Of a stretch of 58,855 bases of DNA, positions 44,587-52,582 are shown in pieces (the stretch's first letter is position 1; the number at the start of each line of letters is the position of its first letter). The stretch is from a virus. A model generated the notes under the pieces. It was not told where the DNA came from, did no database searches, and saw only the letters and a list, made by a program, of their open reading frames with translations. Position numbers and translations under genes: made by a program. The stretch is from positions 1-58,855 of IMG/VR virus record IMGVR_UViG_3300034095_000928; one strand, given 5' to 3'.

Positions 44587-46116
44587 ATGAAAACATTAGA
44601 AGATAAAGTCAAAGTACTGACTGAAAATATTAAAAAAGAAGACGCCAAACGAACTTTACTTAGTGAAGCTAAAAAAATCGGTATAGAAAAATTACCATAT
44701 TCTTACTCTGCCTTGAAAAATTTCATTGATTCGGAAACAATGGATTTTCACTACAACAAACATTATAAAGGATATGTTAAAAAATTAAACGACGCATTAT
44801 CTAAGAAAGATTATGGTGATGTTGAACTTGAGGAGATAATTAAACGTATTGGTAAGTACAACAAAACAATACGAAATAATGCGGGTGGTGCTTTTAACCA
44901 CGCGTTGTTTTGGAAAATGTTATCCCCAAAAGAACAAGAATGTAGTGGACCAATTTTAAGGAAAATTAATAGTTCATTTGGTAGTTTAAAAGAATTTAAA
45001 AATAAATTTGAGGAGGTTGCTAAAAATAGATTTGGTTCAGGATGGGTTTGGTTAGTCTTAACTAAACGTAACACTTTAAAAATAATCTCAACACCAAATC
45101 AAGATAACCCATTAATGAATGTTATTCGAAATGGTGGTTATCCATTACTTGGTTTAGATTTGTGGGAACATTCTTATTATTTAAAGTATCGTAACAAGAG
45201 AGATGAATACATCCATAATTTTTGGAAATGTGTTAATTGGGAATTTGTTAATGAATTACTTAAAATGAAAACTAAAACAACTATTAACGAAAATTTTAAA
45301 TTGAAACGAATTATTAATGAAGGTGTGTCTGAAAGATGTAGTCGAGGTGAAGTTCAATTATATCGAAATTTATTTAACACCAATAAGTTTGTGAAGAATA
45401 TTTACAGATACGGTGTTGAGAAAATTTTAAGTGAAGTTTTTCCCGATAATTATTATGAAAAAGACGCTTATGGACCAAATCAAATGTTAGGAATATATGA
45501 TTTTGAACAAAAAGGTAGGTCGGTGATAAATAAAATGAATACAAATTATGAAGTCTTTTGTGTTTTATTAAACGACATTAATATCGTTATGGAAAAATTG
45601 GGTAAACCTAAAATTACTTTTAAAAATAAATCCGTAGGTGAACAAATTAATGAAGCGAAAAGATTAATTAGTGTAGCTAATGAATTTAAAACAAGGATTT
45701 TTTCATTATCATCAGGGACTTTTGAAAATATTATGGTCACACTTGGTAGTACTAACTCACTTGGCGAATTAACTGAGATAAAAGTTGTTGAGATTCTTAA
45801 AAAAGAATACGGTGATAAAAATGTTGAAAAAATTGGTGAACTTGGTAATACTGTTGATGCGATTGACGGTATTGACTGTGAAGTTAAAATTGGTGATGAA
45901 ATTAAAACCGCACAAATTAAACCATATAAGTCCTATGATTTAGTTGATGGGTTTTATAAAATGTTAGATACTGGTCAAGTTAATCCGTATAAAACGGATT
46001 GGTTAATTTTTTCTAAAAATAATAAAGACGCTATGATATTTGATAATAACGGTATTAAGATAGTTAAAGGTAATTATTTAATACCTGAAATTAATCTTAT
46101 TAAACATATTTATTAG
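44587..46116 (+). CDS. Mn-superoxide dismutase fused to a PD-(D/E)XK nuclease-like domain (509 aa)
   Basis: Residues about 35-228 are a complete Mn/Fe superoxide dismutase. Metal ligands are H55, H105, D191 and H195 (motifs DFHYNKHYKGYV, NNAGGAFNHALFW, GLDLWEHSYYLKY), with gateway H59 and Y63. GG at 100-101 and Q172 in STPNQDNPLM indicate the Mn type. A helical linker (230-375) leads to residues 385-500 of PD-(D/E)XK type: helix with E394/E397, D424, D427 and D430 in VDAIDGIDCEV, then Q443-I-K445. The fusion is uninterrupted. LLSE-A at 27/28 and INE-G at 245/246 match the (L/I)xE-(A/G) consensus of T4-type prohead proteases, flanking the SOD. A late motif and the position before gp13 suggest a packaged virion protein. 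Confidence 0.88.
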   Translation: MKTLEDKVKVLTENIKKEDAKRTLLSEAKKIGIEKLPYSYSALKNFIDSETMDFHYNKHYKGYVKKLNDALSKKDYGDVELEEIIKRIGKYNKTIRNNAGGAFNHALFWKMLSPKEQECSGPILRKINSSFGSLKEFKNKFEEVAKNRFGSGWVWLVLTKRNTLKIISTPNQDNPLMNVIRNGGYPLLGLDLWEHSYYLKYRNKRDEYIHNFWKCVNWEFVNELLKMKTKTTINENFKLKRIINEGVSERCSRGEVQLYRNLFNTNKFVKNIYRYGVEKILSEVFPDNYYEKDAYGPNQMLGIYDFEQKGRSVINKMNTNYEVFCVLLNDINIVMEKLGKPKITFKNKSVGEQINEAKRLISVANEFKTRIFSLSSGTFENIMVTLGSTNSLGELTEIKVVEILKKEYGDKNVEKIGELGNTVDAIDGIDCEVKIGDEIKTAQIKPYKSYDLVDGFYKMLDTGQVNPYKTDWLIFSKNNKDAMIFDNNGIKIVKGNYLIPEINLIKHIY

Positions 46117-46146
46117 TCTTAGAAGTAAAATACAACATAAGCTAAA

Positions 46147-46154
46147 TATTTATA
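46147..46154 (+). promoter_or_regulatory. Late-promoter motif for the gp13 neck gene
   Basis: TATTTATA on the plus strand, 14 bases before the ATG at 46169; the A-rich leader has no Shine-Dalgarno sequence. Confidence 0.65.
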
Positions 46155-46168
46155 TATAAAATATAATT

Positions 46169-47293
46169 ATGTCAGTAATCCCCGAACCAGAAAGAAGTTC
46201 CCTATATAAGAAAATAAGACATATATTGGGAGCACCTGTTCGTTCAGTCGAATTAGATGATGAACAGATGGACACATTATTGGAATTTTCAATTGATGAC
46301 TATTCCGAACAAGTACAAAATTTTTTAATCGAGTCACAATGGCCTTCTTTATACAATCTTAATCTTGACACACAATCATTATCAAGAGCGTTCATTTCTA
46401 AAAGTTTAGATTTTGAAAATCGTTATACTTACGCATACTCCAAAATAGTTGGGTTACAAGCGGGAGGTGATTGGGAACTTAAAAAAGATTATATTCAGTT
46501 AAAAGACAATCAACAAAGTTATGAAGTACCTGCGGACAGAGAGATTAATGAATTGTTGTGGTTTACACCGTCAGAATTAAATAATACAATGTTTGACCCT
46601 TGGTCTTTCGGAGCACTTGGTGCTGGTGGTGGTCTTGGTGGTGCGGGTGGTTTAGCACAAATGGGTATGTCAGGTTCTTACCTTATGGCTCCCGCTTTTG
46701 ATATGTTATTAAGAATGCAAGAAATCAATATACAAAGAAGAATTATTGGTGGTGATTTAACATATACAATTACGGCATTACCAGGCGGTAAAAAATCTTT
46801 AAATTTAATGAACACTCCTGGTGGTAAATTTGATTTTGGTAATGCTAATTTGATGAGAGGTAAAGTTTGGTATCACTATTATGATACATCACAAGGTGGT
46901 AGAGATAAATGTTTAGCTGATAATCCTGACATTATTAAATTACCATCGGACGTACCATTCAATAAAATGTCTTGGACCGAATTGAATAATCCTGCTCAAG
47001 TTTGGGTAAGACGTTGGTTTGTTGCTTCCTGTAAAGAAACGTTATCTAAAGTTCGTGGGAAATATAGTGGTAATTTAAAAACACCTGATTCAGAATTAAC
47101 AATGGACTACCAATCTTTGGCTACCGAAGCTAAAGATGAAAAAACAAAATTAATTGATGAATTAACGGGAGCTGAAGGACGACTAACAAGATTAAAACCT
47201 GATAAAGTAATGGAACGTGAGGCACTACTAGCTGAAAATTTAAATAAACAATTGAAGTACCGAGCAATGCCGAGACAAATATACGTAATTTAA
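46169..47293 (+). CDS. gp13: Neck protein, T4 gp13-like
   Basis: Forms the neck ring on the portal to which the tail attaches. The N-terminus (RHILGAPVRSVELDDEQMDTLLEFSIDDYSE) and especially the C-terminal half are characteristic: KMSWTELNNPAQVWVRRWFVASCKETLSKVRGKYSGNLKTPDSELTMD, then SLATEAKDEKTKLIDEL. The length is 374 aa against 309 in T4; the extra length includes a Gly-rich loop (residues about 149-165, GALGAGGGLGGAGG). It lies on the plus strand, opposite to gp14/gp15 and the tail genes. Confidence 0.88.
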   Translation: MSVIPEPERSSLYKKIRHILGAPVRSVELDDEQMDTLLEFSIDDYSEQVQNFLIESQWPSLYNLNLDTQSLSRAFISKSLDFENRYTYAYSKIVGLQAGGDWELKKDYIQLKDNQQSYEVPADREINELLWFTPSELNNTMFDPWSFGALGAGGGLGGAGGLAQMGMSGSYLMAPAFDMLLRMQEINIQRRIIGGDLTYTITALPGGKKSLNLMNTPGGKFDFGNANLMRGKVWYHYYDTSQGGRDKCLADNPDIIKLPSDVPFNKMSWTELNNPAQVWVRRWFVASCKETLSKVRGKYSGNLKTPDSELTMDYQSLATEAKDEKTKLIDELTGAEGRLTRLKPDKVMEREALLAENLNKQLKYRAMPRQIYVI

Positions 47294-47295
47294 TT

Positions 47296-47643
47296 ATGAG
47301 AAAACTAATTAATAAAAGAACTATTGGACATAAATATTATATGTCAACTGACCCAATTAATGATGGGGAACATATTAAATTTGTGGAAACTTCTGAGTAT
47401 AGAACAAAAGGTGAATCACTAATAATTGTTAGAAATACACCAGCATCTAAAATTGTATTAGATTCAACAACTACTACATACATTAAAATAAAAGCGTTAA
47501 CTAATGTTATTATCATACCATTTATTGGTAAAATTGATGAGGAATATGATGAAATATTAATTAATAAAGGTGCATGTGTTGAGTTTTATAATGTGGAAGG
47601 TAATTGGTATATATTATCCTCGGATGGAATAAAGTTAGAATAA
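47296..47643 (+). CDS. Small beta-rich protein downstream of gp13 (115 aa)
   Basis: Unrecognised. It has alternating hydrophobic strands (ESLIIVRNTPASKIVLDS, then KALTNVIIIPFIGKID) and ends GACVEFYNVEGNWYILSSDG, a pattern like small decoration or fibre-head beta domains in phage virions. It starts 2 bases after gp13 and ends at a bidirectional terminator, so it is co-transcribed with the neck protein and probably a structural or decoration protein. No cysteine pair, signal or membrane segment. Confidence 0.7.
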   Translation: MRKLINKRTIGHKYYMSTDPINDGEHIKFVETSEYRTKGESLIIVRNTPASKIVLDSTTTTYIKIKALTNVIIIPFIGKIDEEYDEILINKGACVEFYNVEGNWYILSSDGIKLE

Positions 47644-47644
47644 A

Positions 47645-47672
47645 AAAAAGAGGGATTTAGGTCCCTCTTTTT
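47645..47672. terminator. Bidirectional terminator between the neck operon and DNA polymerase
   Basis: AGAGGGA/TCCCTCT stem with a 6-base loop, preceded by eight A and followed by five T, lying between two convergent genes. It should stop both the plus-strand neck transcript and the minus-strand polymerase transcript. Confidence 0.9.
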
Positions 47673-47674
47673 AA

Positions 47675-50485
47675 TTATAAGAATACTTCATACCCTTCAC
47701 TCGCCAAATCATAAATATAATTTGGGTCAATCCCCACTTTATTCCAAAACTCTAACTCTTGGTCTGTTACTGTTAACAAGTCCTCAATAGTATCTTGGTC
47801 TTCAGGTCTAAATGGAATCCCGTTAATTAATTCACATTGGTCAGTTGTAAAGAACCCTCTATCTTCAGGGTCAGTAACTAATAAATTATCTCTAACCTCA
47901 TCTTTAAAAACAATTAATAAAGGTTCGATTCGTTTATTGAATGTTGCAATTGCTCTTGGTACATTATACTCACCTTTCATATCAGGGTTTTCTTCGATAA
48001 CCTTTGGGTCCAATCTATAACTATTAATTTGAATCATGGATGTTACCGATTCGTCAGGGTGTTTCCCATAAGATTCAAAATGATAATCTAATTGGTCTTG
48101 AGACCATCCCCTTTTCAGTTTAGTTACTTTCTGAACATCACCCTGAGACGCTTTAGTTCCATTATTAACATAAAAGATTACGTCACCTAAATTAACATTT
48201 AACTTATCCTTCATAACCAATTCCATATGTGCCATTCTTGACATTGCACCACCCGATTTTGTTTTTTGAGTGGTTCTTGTCATGTAGTCTTTAATAGACA
48301 ATTTGACTTTGGCTCTTTGAGCGATTTGCATCAATGGGATATTTAGATTAAAGATTATTGAGATGTATTCGTAATACCACTCAACAAATTCTTTACCTTG
48401 TCCCTCTAACAAATAGTTAACACCTTTATCCAAGAACTTTTCAATATACAAGGGTAATTTTTTAGATTTAATAGTATTACCTGTTAATTTAACTTTCCCT
48501 TTATGTTCCATAGTTGCGTAGTTCTTTCTCGCTAAGTTGATACAAGATTTCCATGTACCGTCACAATCAAGACCCATCGCACCTCTCATAAACAAATCGT
48601 TAAACTCGGCAACATCGGCATCATAACCTGTATATTCTTTACCCTCTTTAACTAACCAATTAAGACCTTTACCAACATATCTTCTATCATCAACACCACC
48701 TTCAGGTAATGAGAAGTTCATACCATCGGTATCACATACTAGTGGAGTGTAATCACGGTTCATGAAGAATCTTAACATCTGACGTAAATATTGTCGACCT
48801 GTACAAGTAATCTGTTCACCTTTGTTCATATCACCCCAAGCAAATACTTGTGGTGCGGATAAAGCCCCAAATAATGAGTTGATGAAAATCTTAATCGGTA
48901 ATTGTTTACGGTCAAATTTAAGGGAAGTCTTTTTATCCTTACTTTCCCATTCTTTCGCCAAGTTCTTGTACATAATACGAGAGTTACGGAAATAGGCTAA
49001 CATCCCTTTCATCGCCCCCATAACGTCACACTCAGGAAACACATCGTGAACTAACTGAATAGAGGGGTATAGTGAAGAGTAATCAAGTTTTAGTACATCT
49101 TTTGAATAACCTGTTTTTAATAGTCTTGATAAACCACCAACAAATGCTCCTTTATCTTGTTTCTCAGGAATTGCTAATTTGTGTTTATAAGACCAAGCCA
49201 ACATAATCATTTTCCATAATGTTGCGGTGCCCATTGTTGAAATACGTTCATAAGTAGTTGGTACTAAGGACGCTAATAGAAACGTTCCTTGGTTGAATTC
49301 ATCATCCACCAATAACGTTTCCTCAAGGTCATCGTCAAGATAACGCTCAACTAAATCATCACCTGTTGTTTTAATGTACACTTTATCGTGTTTCTCACAA
49401 ACGGAATCAATCTTTGAGTCTAACCCAACTTTTTTGTAGTTACCGTTCTCAATGTTTAACCAATATTCTTCTTTTTTTGCATAGAATGGTCCAATATCTA
49501 AGTGGTCAATGTATACACGGTCTTTAGCCTCACCATCAATATATTTGGTGATGTATTTCAAACCTGCGGACTTAATACTTGAGTTAATAGCTTGAGCTCG
49601 ACGAACAGAGTGAATAATATCTACAATGTTATAACCCCACATACCAACTTGGTTGTATCTCTCCACCTCATTAGCTAGTTTTAATAAGTTCTCAGACTGT
49701 TTTATATTAGATTTAGGGTTTAGGGTACGGCATATCTTTTTAATGTCTAAATTCAACATTTTACATCTTTCGAATATCCAAACCCAGTCGAAGTTTGCGG
49801 AATTGTAACCACCAATAATAGTTGGTTTAACCTCATCAATAATTCTAAAGAATTCTACAAGACCTCTACGTTCTTCATCTTCATTAGAACACTCAATTAC
49901 TCGTTGTAGACCTTTATTTGTTTTAATCCCAATCATGAATATACGACCGTCTTTAGGTTCCAAAGCGGTCGTCTCAAGGTCAAATACAAGTCTCGTGATG
50001 TCATTGTACTCATCAAAACCTTTGAATAATCTTTTTTCTCTTGAGATGAGGTATTGTTCTACAGGAGGTAAGATAAGAACCTTACCTTTAGTTATTTCTC
50101 CCCAAGGGTCGAGTCCACCATCACGGAAGAATTGAATTAATGAACGATAACCTTTTAATGATTTAACCATATATTTTAAACCAAACTCTAAACGGTCATT
50201 AACAACTCCGTCATCATGGCTTGTTCGTAATTTCTCAATCATAATTCCATGCTTAGACATTCCTTCTTTTTGAAGTGCCTTAGATGATTGGTAGAAATTT
50301 AAACCACGTAAATCTCCCACCCAAGCAAACGCGGTAAATGTATCTTTTTGGATTGTTTTTCCTTTCCCTGGCTCTTCTTTTATTTTATAGACTGAATCTG
50401 ATACATAATCAAATTCTATGGCCACGATGTGTTCTTCAGGGTCATTCCCTTCTAAGAACGACTTAATTTCTTCTTCGTTTATCAT
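47675..50485 (-). CDS. DNA polymerase, family B
   Basis: Replicative polymerase with proofreading. Exo I is VFDLETTALEP (D169, E171), Exo II GYNSANFDW and Exo III GYNIVDII. Polymerase motif A is LDYSSLYPSI (about 467-476), motif B IKIFINSLFG (about 535-545) and motif C LVCDTDGMNF (about 583), where DTDG replaces the DTDS of T4 gp43 and recalls archaeal family B enzymes. KNYATMEHKGKVK and TGNTIKSKKLP lie in the KxY and thumb region. The length of 936 aa is similar to T4 gp43 (898 aa). A sigma70-like promoter lies upstream with a leader of about 55 bases, leaving room for translational control. Confidence 0.95.
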   Translation of the reverse strand: MINEEEIKSFLEGNDPEEHIVAIEFDYVSDSVYKIKEEPGKGKTIQKDTFTAFAWVGDLRGLNFYQSSKALQKEGMSKHGIMIEKLRTSHDDGVVNDRLEFGLKYMVKSLKGYRSLIQFFRDGGLDPWGEITKGKVLILPPVEQYLISREKRLFKGFDEYNDITRLVFDLETTALEPKDGRIFMIGIKTNKGLQRVIECSNEDEERRGLVEFFRIIDEVKPTIIGGYNSANFDWVWIFERCKMLNLDIKKICRTLNPKSNIKQSENLLKLANEVERYNQVGMWGYNIVDIIHSVRRAQAINSSIKSAGLKYITKYIDGEAKDRVYIDHLDIGPFYAKKEEYWLNIENGNYKKVGLDSKIDSVCEKHDKVYIKTTGDDLVERYLDDDLEETLLVDDEFNQGTFLLASLVPTTYERISTMGTATLWKMIMLAWSYKHKLAIPEKQDKGAFVGGLSRLLKTGYSKDVLKLDYSSLYPSIQLVHDVFPECDVMGAMKGMLAYFRNSRIMYKNLAKEWESKDKKTSLKFDRKQLPIKIFINSLFGALSAPQVFAWGDMNKGEQITCTGRQYLRQMLRFFMNRDYTPLVCDTDGMNFSLPEGGVDDRRYVGKGLNWLVKEGKEYTGYDADVAEFNDLFMRGAMGLDCDGTWKSCINLARKNYATMEHKGKVKLTGNTIKSKKLPLYIEKFLDKGVNYLLEGQGKEFVEWYYEYISIIFNLNIPLMQIAQRAKVKLSIKDYMTRTTQKTKSGGAMSRMAHMELVMKDKLNVNLGDVIFYVNNGTKASQGDVQKVTKLKRGWSQDQLDYHFESYGKHPDESVTSMIQINSYRLDPKVIEENPDMKGEYNVPRAIATFNKRIEPLLIVFKDEVRDNLLVTDPEDRGFFTTDQCELINGIPFRPEDQDTIEDLLTVTDQELEFWNKVGIDPNYIYDLASEGYEVFL

Positions 50486-50545
50486 ATCACTTATTTTAAT
50501 GGTTCATTAGCTGCCGTTAAAAACGACATTTACCTTACATCAATA

Positions 50546-50574
50546 AGTATATTAGTAAATTTGTTTTTTGTCAA
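50546..50574 (-). promoter_or_regulatory. Sigma70-like promoter of DNA polymerase
   Basis: On the minus strand, TTGACA (50574-50569), a 17-base spacer, then TATACT (50551-50546), 61 bases before the ATG. Lacks the late motif, as expected for an early gene. Confidence 0.7.
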
Positions 50575-50577
50575 ATA

Positions 50578-50611
50578 AAAAAAGAGGGTTTTTGTGACCC
50601 CCTTTTTTTTT
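50578..50611 (-). terminator. Terminator after the Asn-rich solenoid gene
   Basis: AGGGGGT/ACCCTCT imperfect 7-bp stem flanked by A and T tracts, 16 bases past the stop of the 639-aa gene and immediately before the polymerase promoter. Confidence 0.8.
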
Positions 50612-50626
50612 ATCTTAAAAAATAAT

Positions 50627-52546
50627 TTAACTTGCCACATCTGTAATTAACAGTGTATCAGTTGAGTCGTAATATGATAGTCTAGGTTGAGCATCACTTC
50701 TTAAAAATATAGTACAATTATAGTTAGCGTATACGTGAGTTGATAAACTAAAATTTACAGAATTTAAACCAAATTTAACTTCGTTTAATTGGAAATCATT
50801 ACCTATTGTGTTAGAGTAAAAATTGTCAGTAATATTATTATTATAAAAATATTCACCAATATTATTATTATAAAAATAATTACCTATTTTATTACCTTGA
50901 CTAACACTATTACCAAAACCAAAATCATTATTAATGAGATTAGAATAGAAATAATTTCTAATTTCATTATATGAGAAGTAATTAGCGATATTATTAGAAT
51001 AGAAATCATTACCTATCTCATTATATTGAAAATTACCAGAAATAACATTACTATAAAAACTATCCCCTATTCTATTTTTAGAGAAATTGTATGAGCCAAT
51101 AGTTAAATTGGTCCCGATAGTATTATTTTCAAAAACGTGTTCAATAGTATTTTCGTAGAAATTTGAATATACGGTATTACCATTATATCCGTTACCAATT
51201 AAATTACGATTATAAGTTGAGTAACTTTCATTATTATTATACCCATTACCAATATCATTATTATAGAAATCGTTATAGATTTTATTATCATTAAATTGGT
51301 TTCCTATTTCATTATTTTGAAAATCTCCATTAGTCCAAACATTATTGTTAAAGTCGTTCCCAATATTATTTCTATAAAAAGAACCACCAATTAGGATATT
51401 AAAATCAAAATCACTACCAATTCGATTATTATTAAAATTAGAGGTGATATAGTTGTTATTAAAATTTTCCCCAATTATATTACCGTCAAAATCATCATTC
51501 GTTGAGTTATTATAAAATCCATCACCAATTTGATTATTATCACAATCATCATTAAATGTGTTATTATAAGAACCGTTACCGATGGTGTTGTTTCTAAATG
51601 AACCTTCTAATAATACATTATTTGCCTGTAAAAAATCCCCAGTACCAAATTCTAAATGTAAATTAGAATAGTTACCAATATAGTTATTAACCGCCCCACC
51701 ATCATCAATAGCGTCACCAAATGTTGTGTATTCGTAAACTTGATTTTGGTTTATGTTAGGTTGGTAATAACTCATTATACCATCATTATTTCCAAAATAA
51801 TAAGGTGAATCTGTAGTTTCATTTATTGTTACACCTGATATAATTGCTATAGAATCACTCTCAACTGATATAACTTCAAAAAATGAAGGATTTAAATTTC
51901 GTACTGAAACAATTGACCCCGTTGTAAAAGTTGAATTAAATGTTGTGCCCGTGTTACCATATAACACGGCAGTTGTTCCTGTTAAACCACTTATCCCAAC
52001 AAGACCACTTAATGGACTATCTTCGTCATATGAATATCCGTTATATCTTTTAAATAAAATACTTCTGTTATCATAGTCAGTTCTATTATTAAAGTTATCA
52101 ATTCTTTCAGTGATTCTACCTTTTGCAGGACTACTAGTTACTTCAGTTGTATTCCAAGTTATGTCGTATGTTATTTTATCATTAGGGTATAATGTTGAAT
52201 ATACGGTAGGAGAAAATCCTGTTGTAGATATTGCCAATAATAAAATTGGCTCTGTTGTTCCTGTTTTATAGTTACCCGTTGTTATTGGGGTTTTAGTATT
52301 ATCATAATTTGGTTGGTCGTAACACGTTTGGAAGTCAGTCATTAAGTAATAACTTCCAGCGGTTAGTGTTCCACCTGTGGCGAATGAATATAACTCATCG
52401 TAAGTACCTTCGTTATAGTTTGAATTAGTGAACGCAGAATATGATATATGGTATGTATCACCACTCAATTCTACGGGAAATAATGTATCCGTTGTTACTC
52501 CCGAAAGATATGTTAATTCCCCAATTGTTTTTCCTGTTAGTGCCAT
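50627..52546 (-). CDS. Asn-rich beta-solenoid tail fibre/spike-like protein (639 aa)
   Basis: The N-terminal half (to about 315) starts GKTIGELTYLSGVTTDTLFPVEL, like fibre proteins that attach to a baseplate. The C-terminal half (about residues 315-590) consists of dozens of short repeats of the form N-N-x-I-G-x-x-F-x/Y-N-N, each about 10-11 residues, with stacked Asn, Ile and aromatic positions. This is a pattern of a right-handed or pentapeptide-like beta-solenoid. Such solenoids form rigid shafts or receptor-binding spikes. The last 45 residues are non-repetitive and could be a cap. It has its own late motif and terminator and follows the Thr-repeat gene. Confidence 0.8.
   Translation of the reverse strand: MALTGKTIGELTYLSGVTTDTLFPVELSGDTYHISYSAFTNSNYNEGTYDELYSFATGGTLTAGSYYLMTDFQTCYDQPNYDNTKTPITTGNYKTGTTEPILLLAISTTGFSPTVYSTLYPNDKITYDITWNTTEVTSSPAKGRITERIDNFNNRTDYDNRSILFKRYNGYSYDEDSPLSGLVGISGLTGTTAVLYGNTGTTFNSTFTTGSIVSVRNLNPSFFEVISVESDSIAIISGVTINETTDSPYYFGNNDGIMSYYQPNINQNQVYEYTTFGDAIDDGGAVNNYIGNYSNLHLEFGTGDFLQANNVLLEGSFRNNTIGNGSYNNTFNDDCDNNQIGDGFYNNSTNDDFDGNIIGENFNNNYITSNFNNNRIGSDFDFNILIGGSFYRNNIGNDFNNNVWTNGDFQNNEIGNQFNDNKIYNDFYNNDIGNGYNNNESYSTYNRNLIGNGYNGNTVYSNFYENTIEHVFENNTIGTNLTIGSYNFSKNRIGDSFYSNVISGNFQYNEIGNDFYSNNIANYFSYNEIRNYFYSNLINNDFGFGNSVSQGNKIGNYFYNNNIGEYFYNNNITDNFYSNTIGNDFQLNEVKFGLNSVNFSLSTHVYANYNCTIFLRSDAQPRLSYYDSTDTLLITDVAS
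50770..51600 (-). repeat. Degenerate short tandem repeats encoding the solenoid
   Basis: AT-rich imperfect repeats of about 30-33 bases (plus-strand themes such as attattattataaaaat) encode the NNxIGxxFYNN units. Repeat identity is higher at protein than at DNA level, indicating old duplication under selection. Confidence 0.75.
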
Positions 52547-52562
52547 AATTTGTTTTTTATTT

Positions 52563-52570
52563 TATAAATA
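52563..52570 (-). promoter_or_regulatory. Late-promoter motif for the solenoid fibre gene
   Basis: TATTTATA on the minus strand, 16 bases before the ATG at 52546. Confidence 0.65.
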
Positions 52571-52582
52571 TTATATAGATTA

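Noticed and set aside
50789-50974. Plus-strand frame of repeating I-I-I-K-I type
   Set aside because: Mirror translation of the Asn-rich solenoid repeats; no independent support.
50770-51600. Regularly spaced AT-rich repeats that could suggest a CRISPR array
   Set aside because: They are degenerate, contiguous, in frame, and encode protein repeats; there are no unique spacers.
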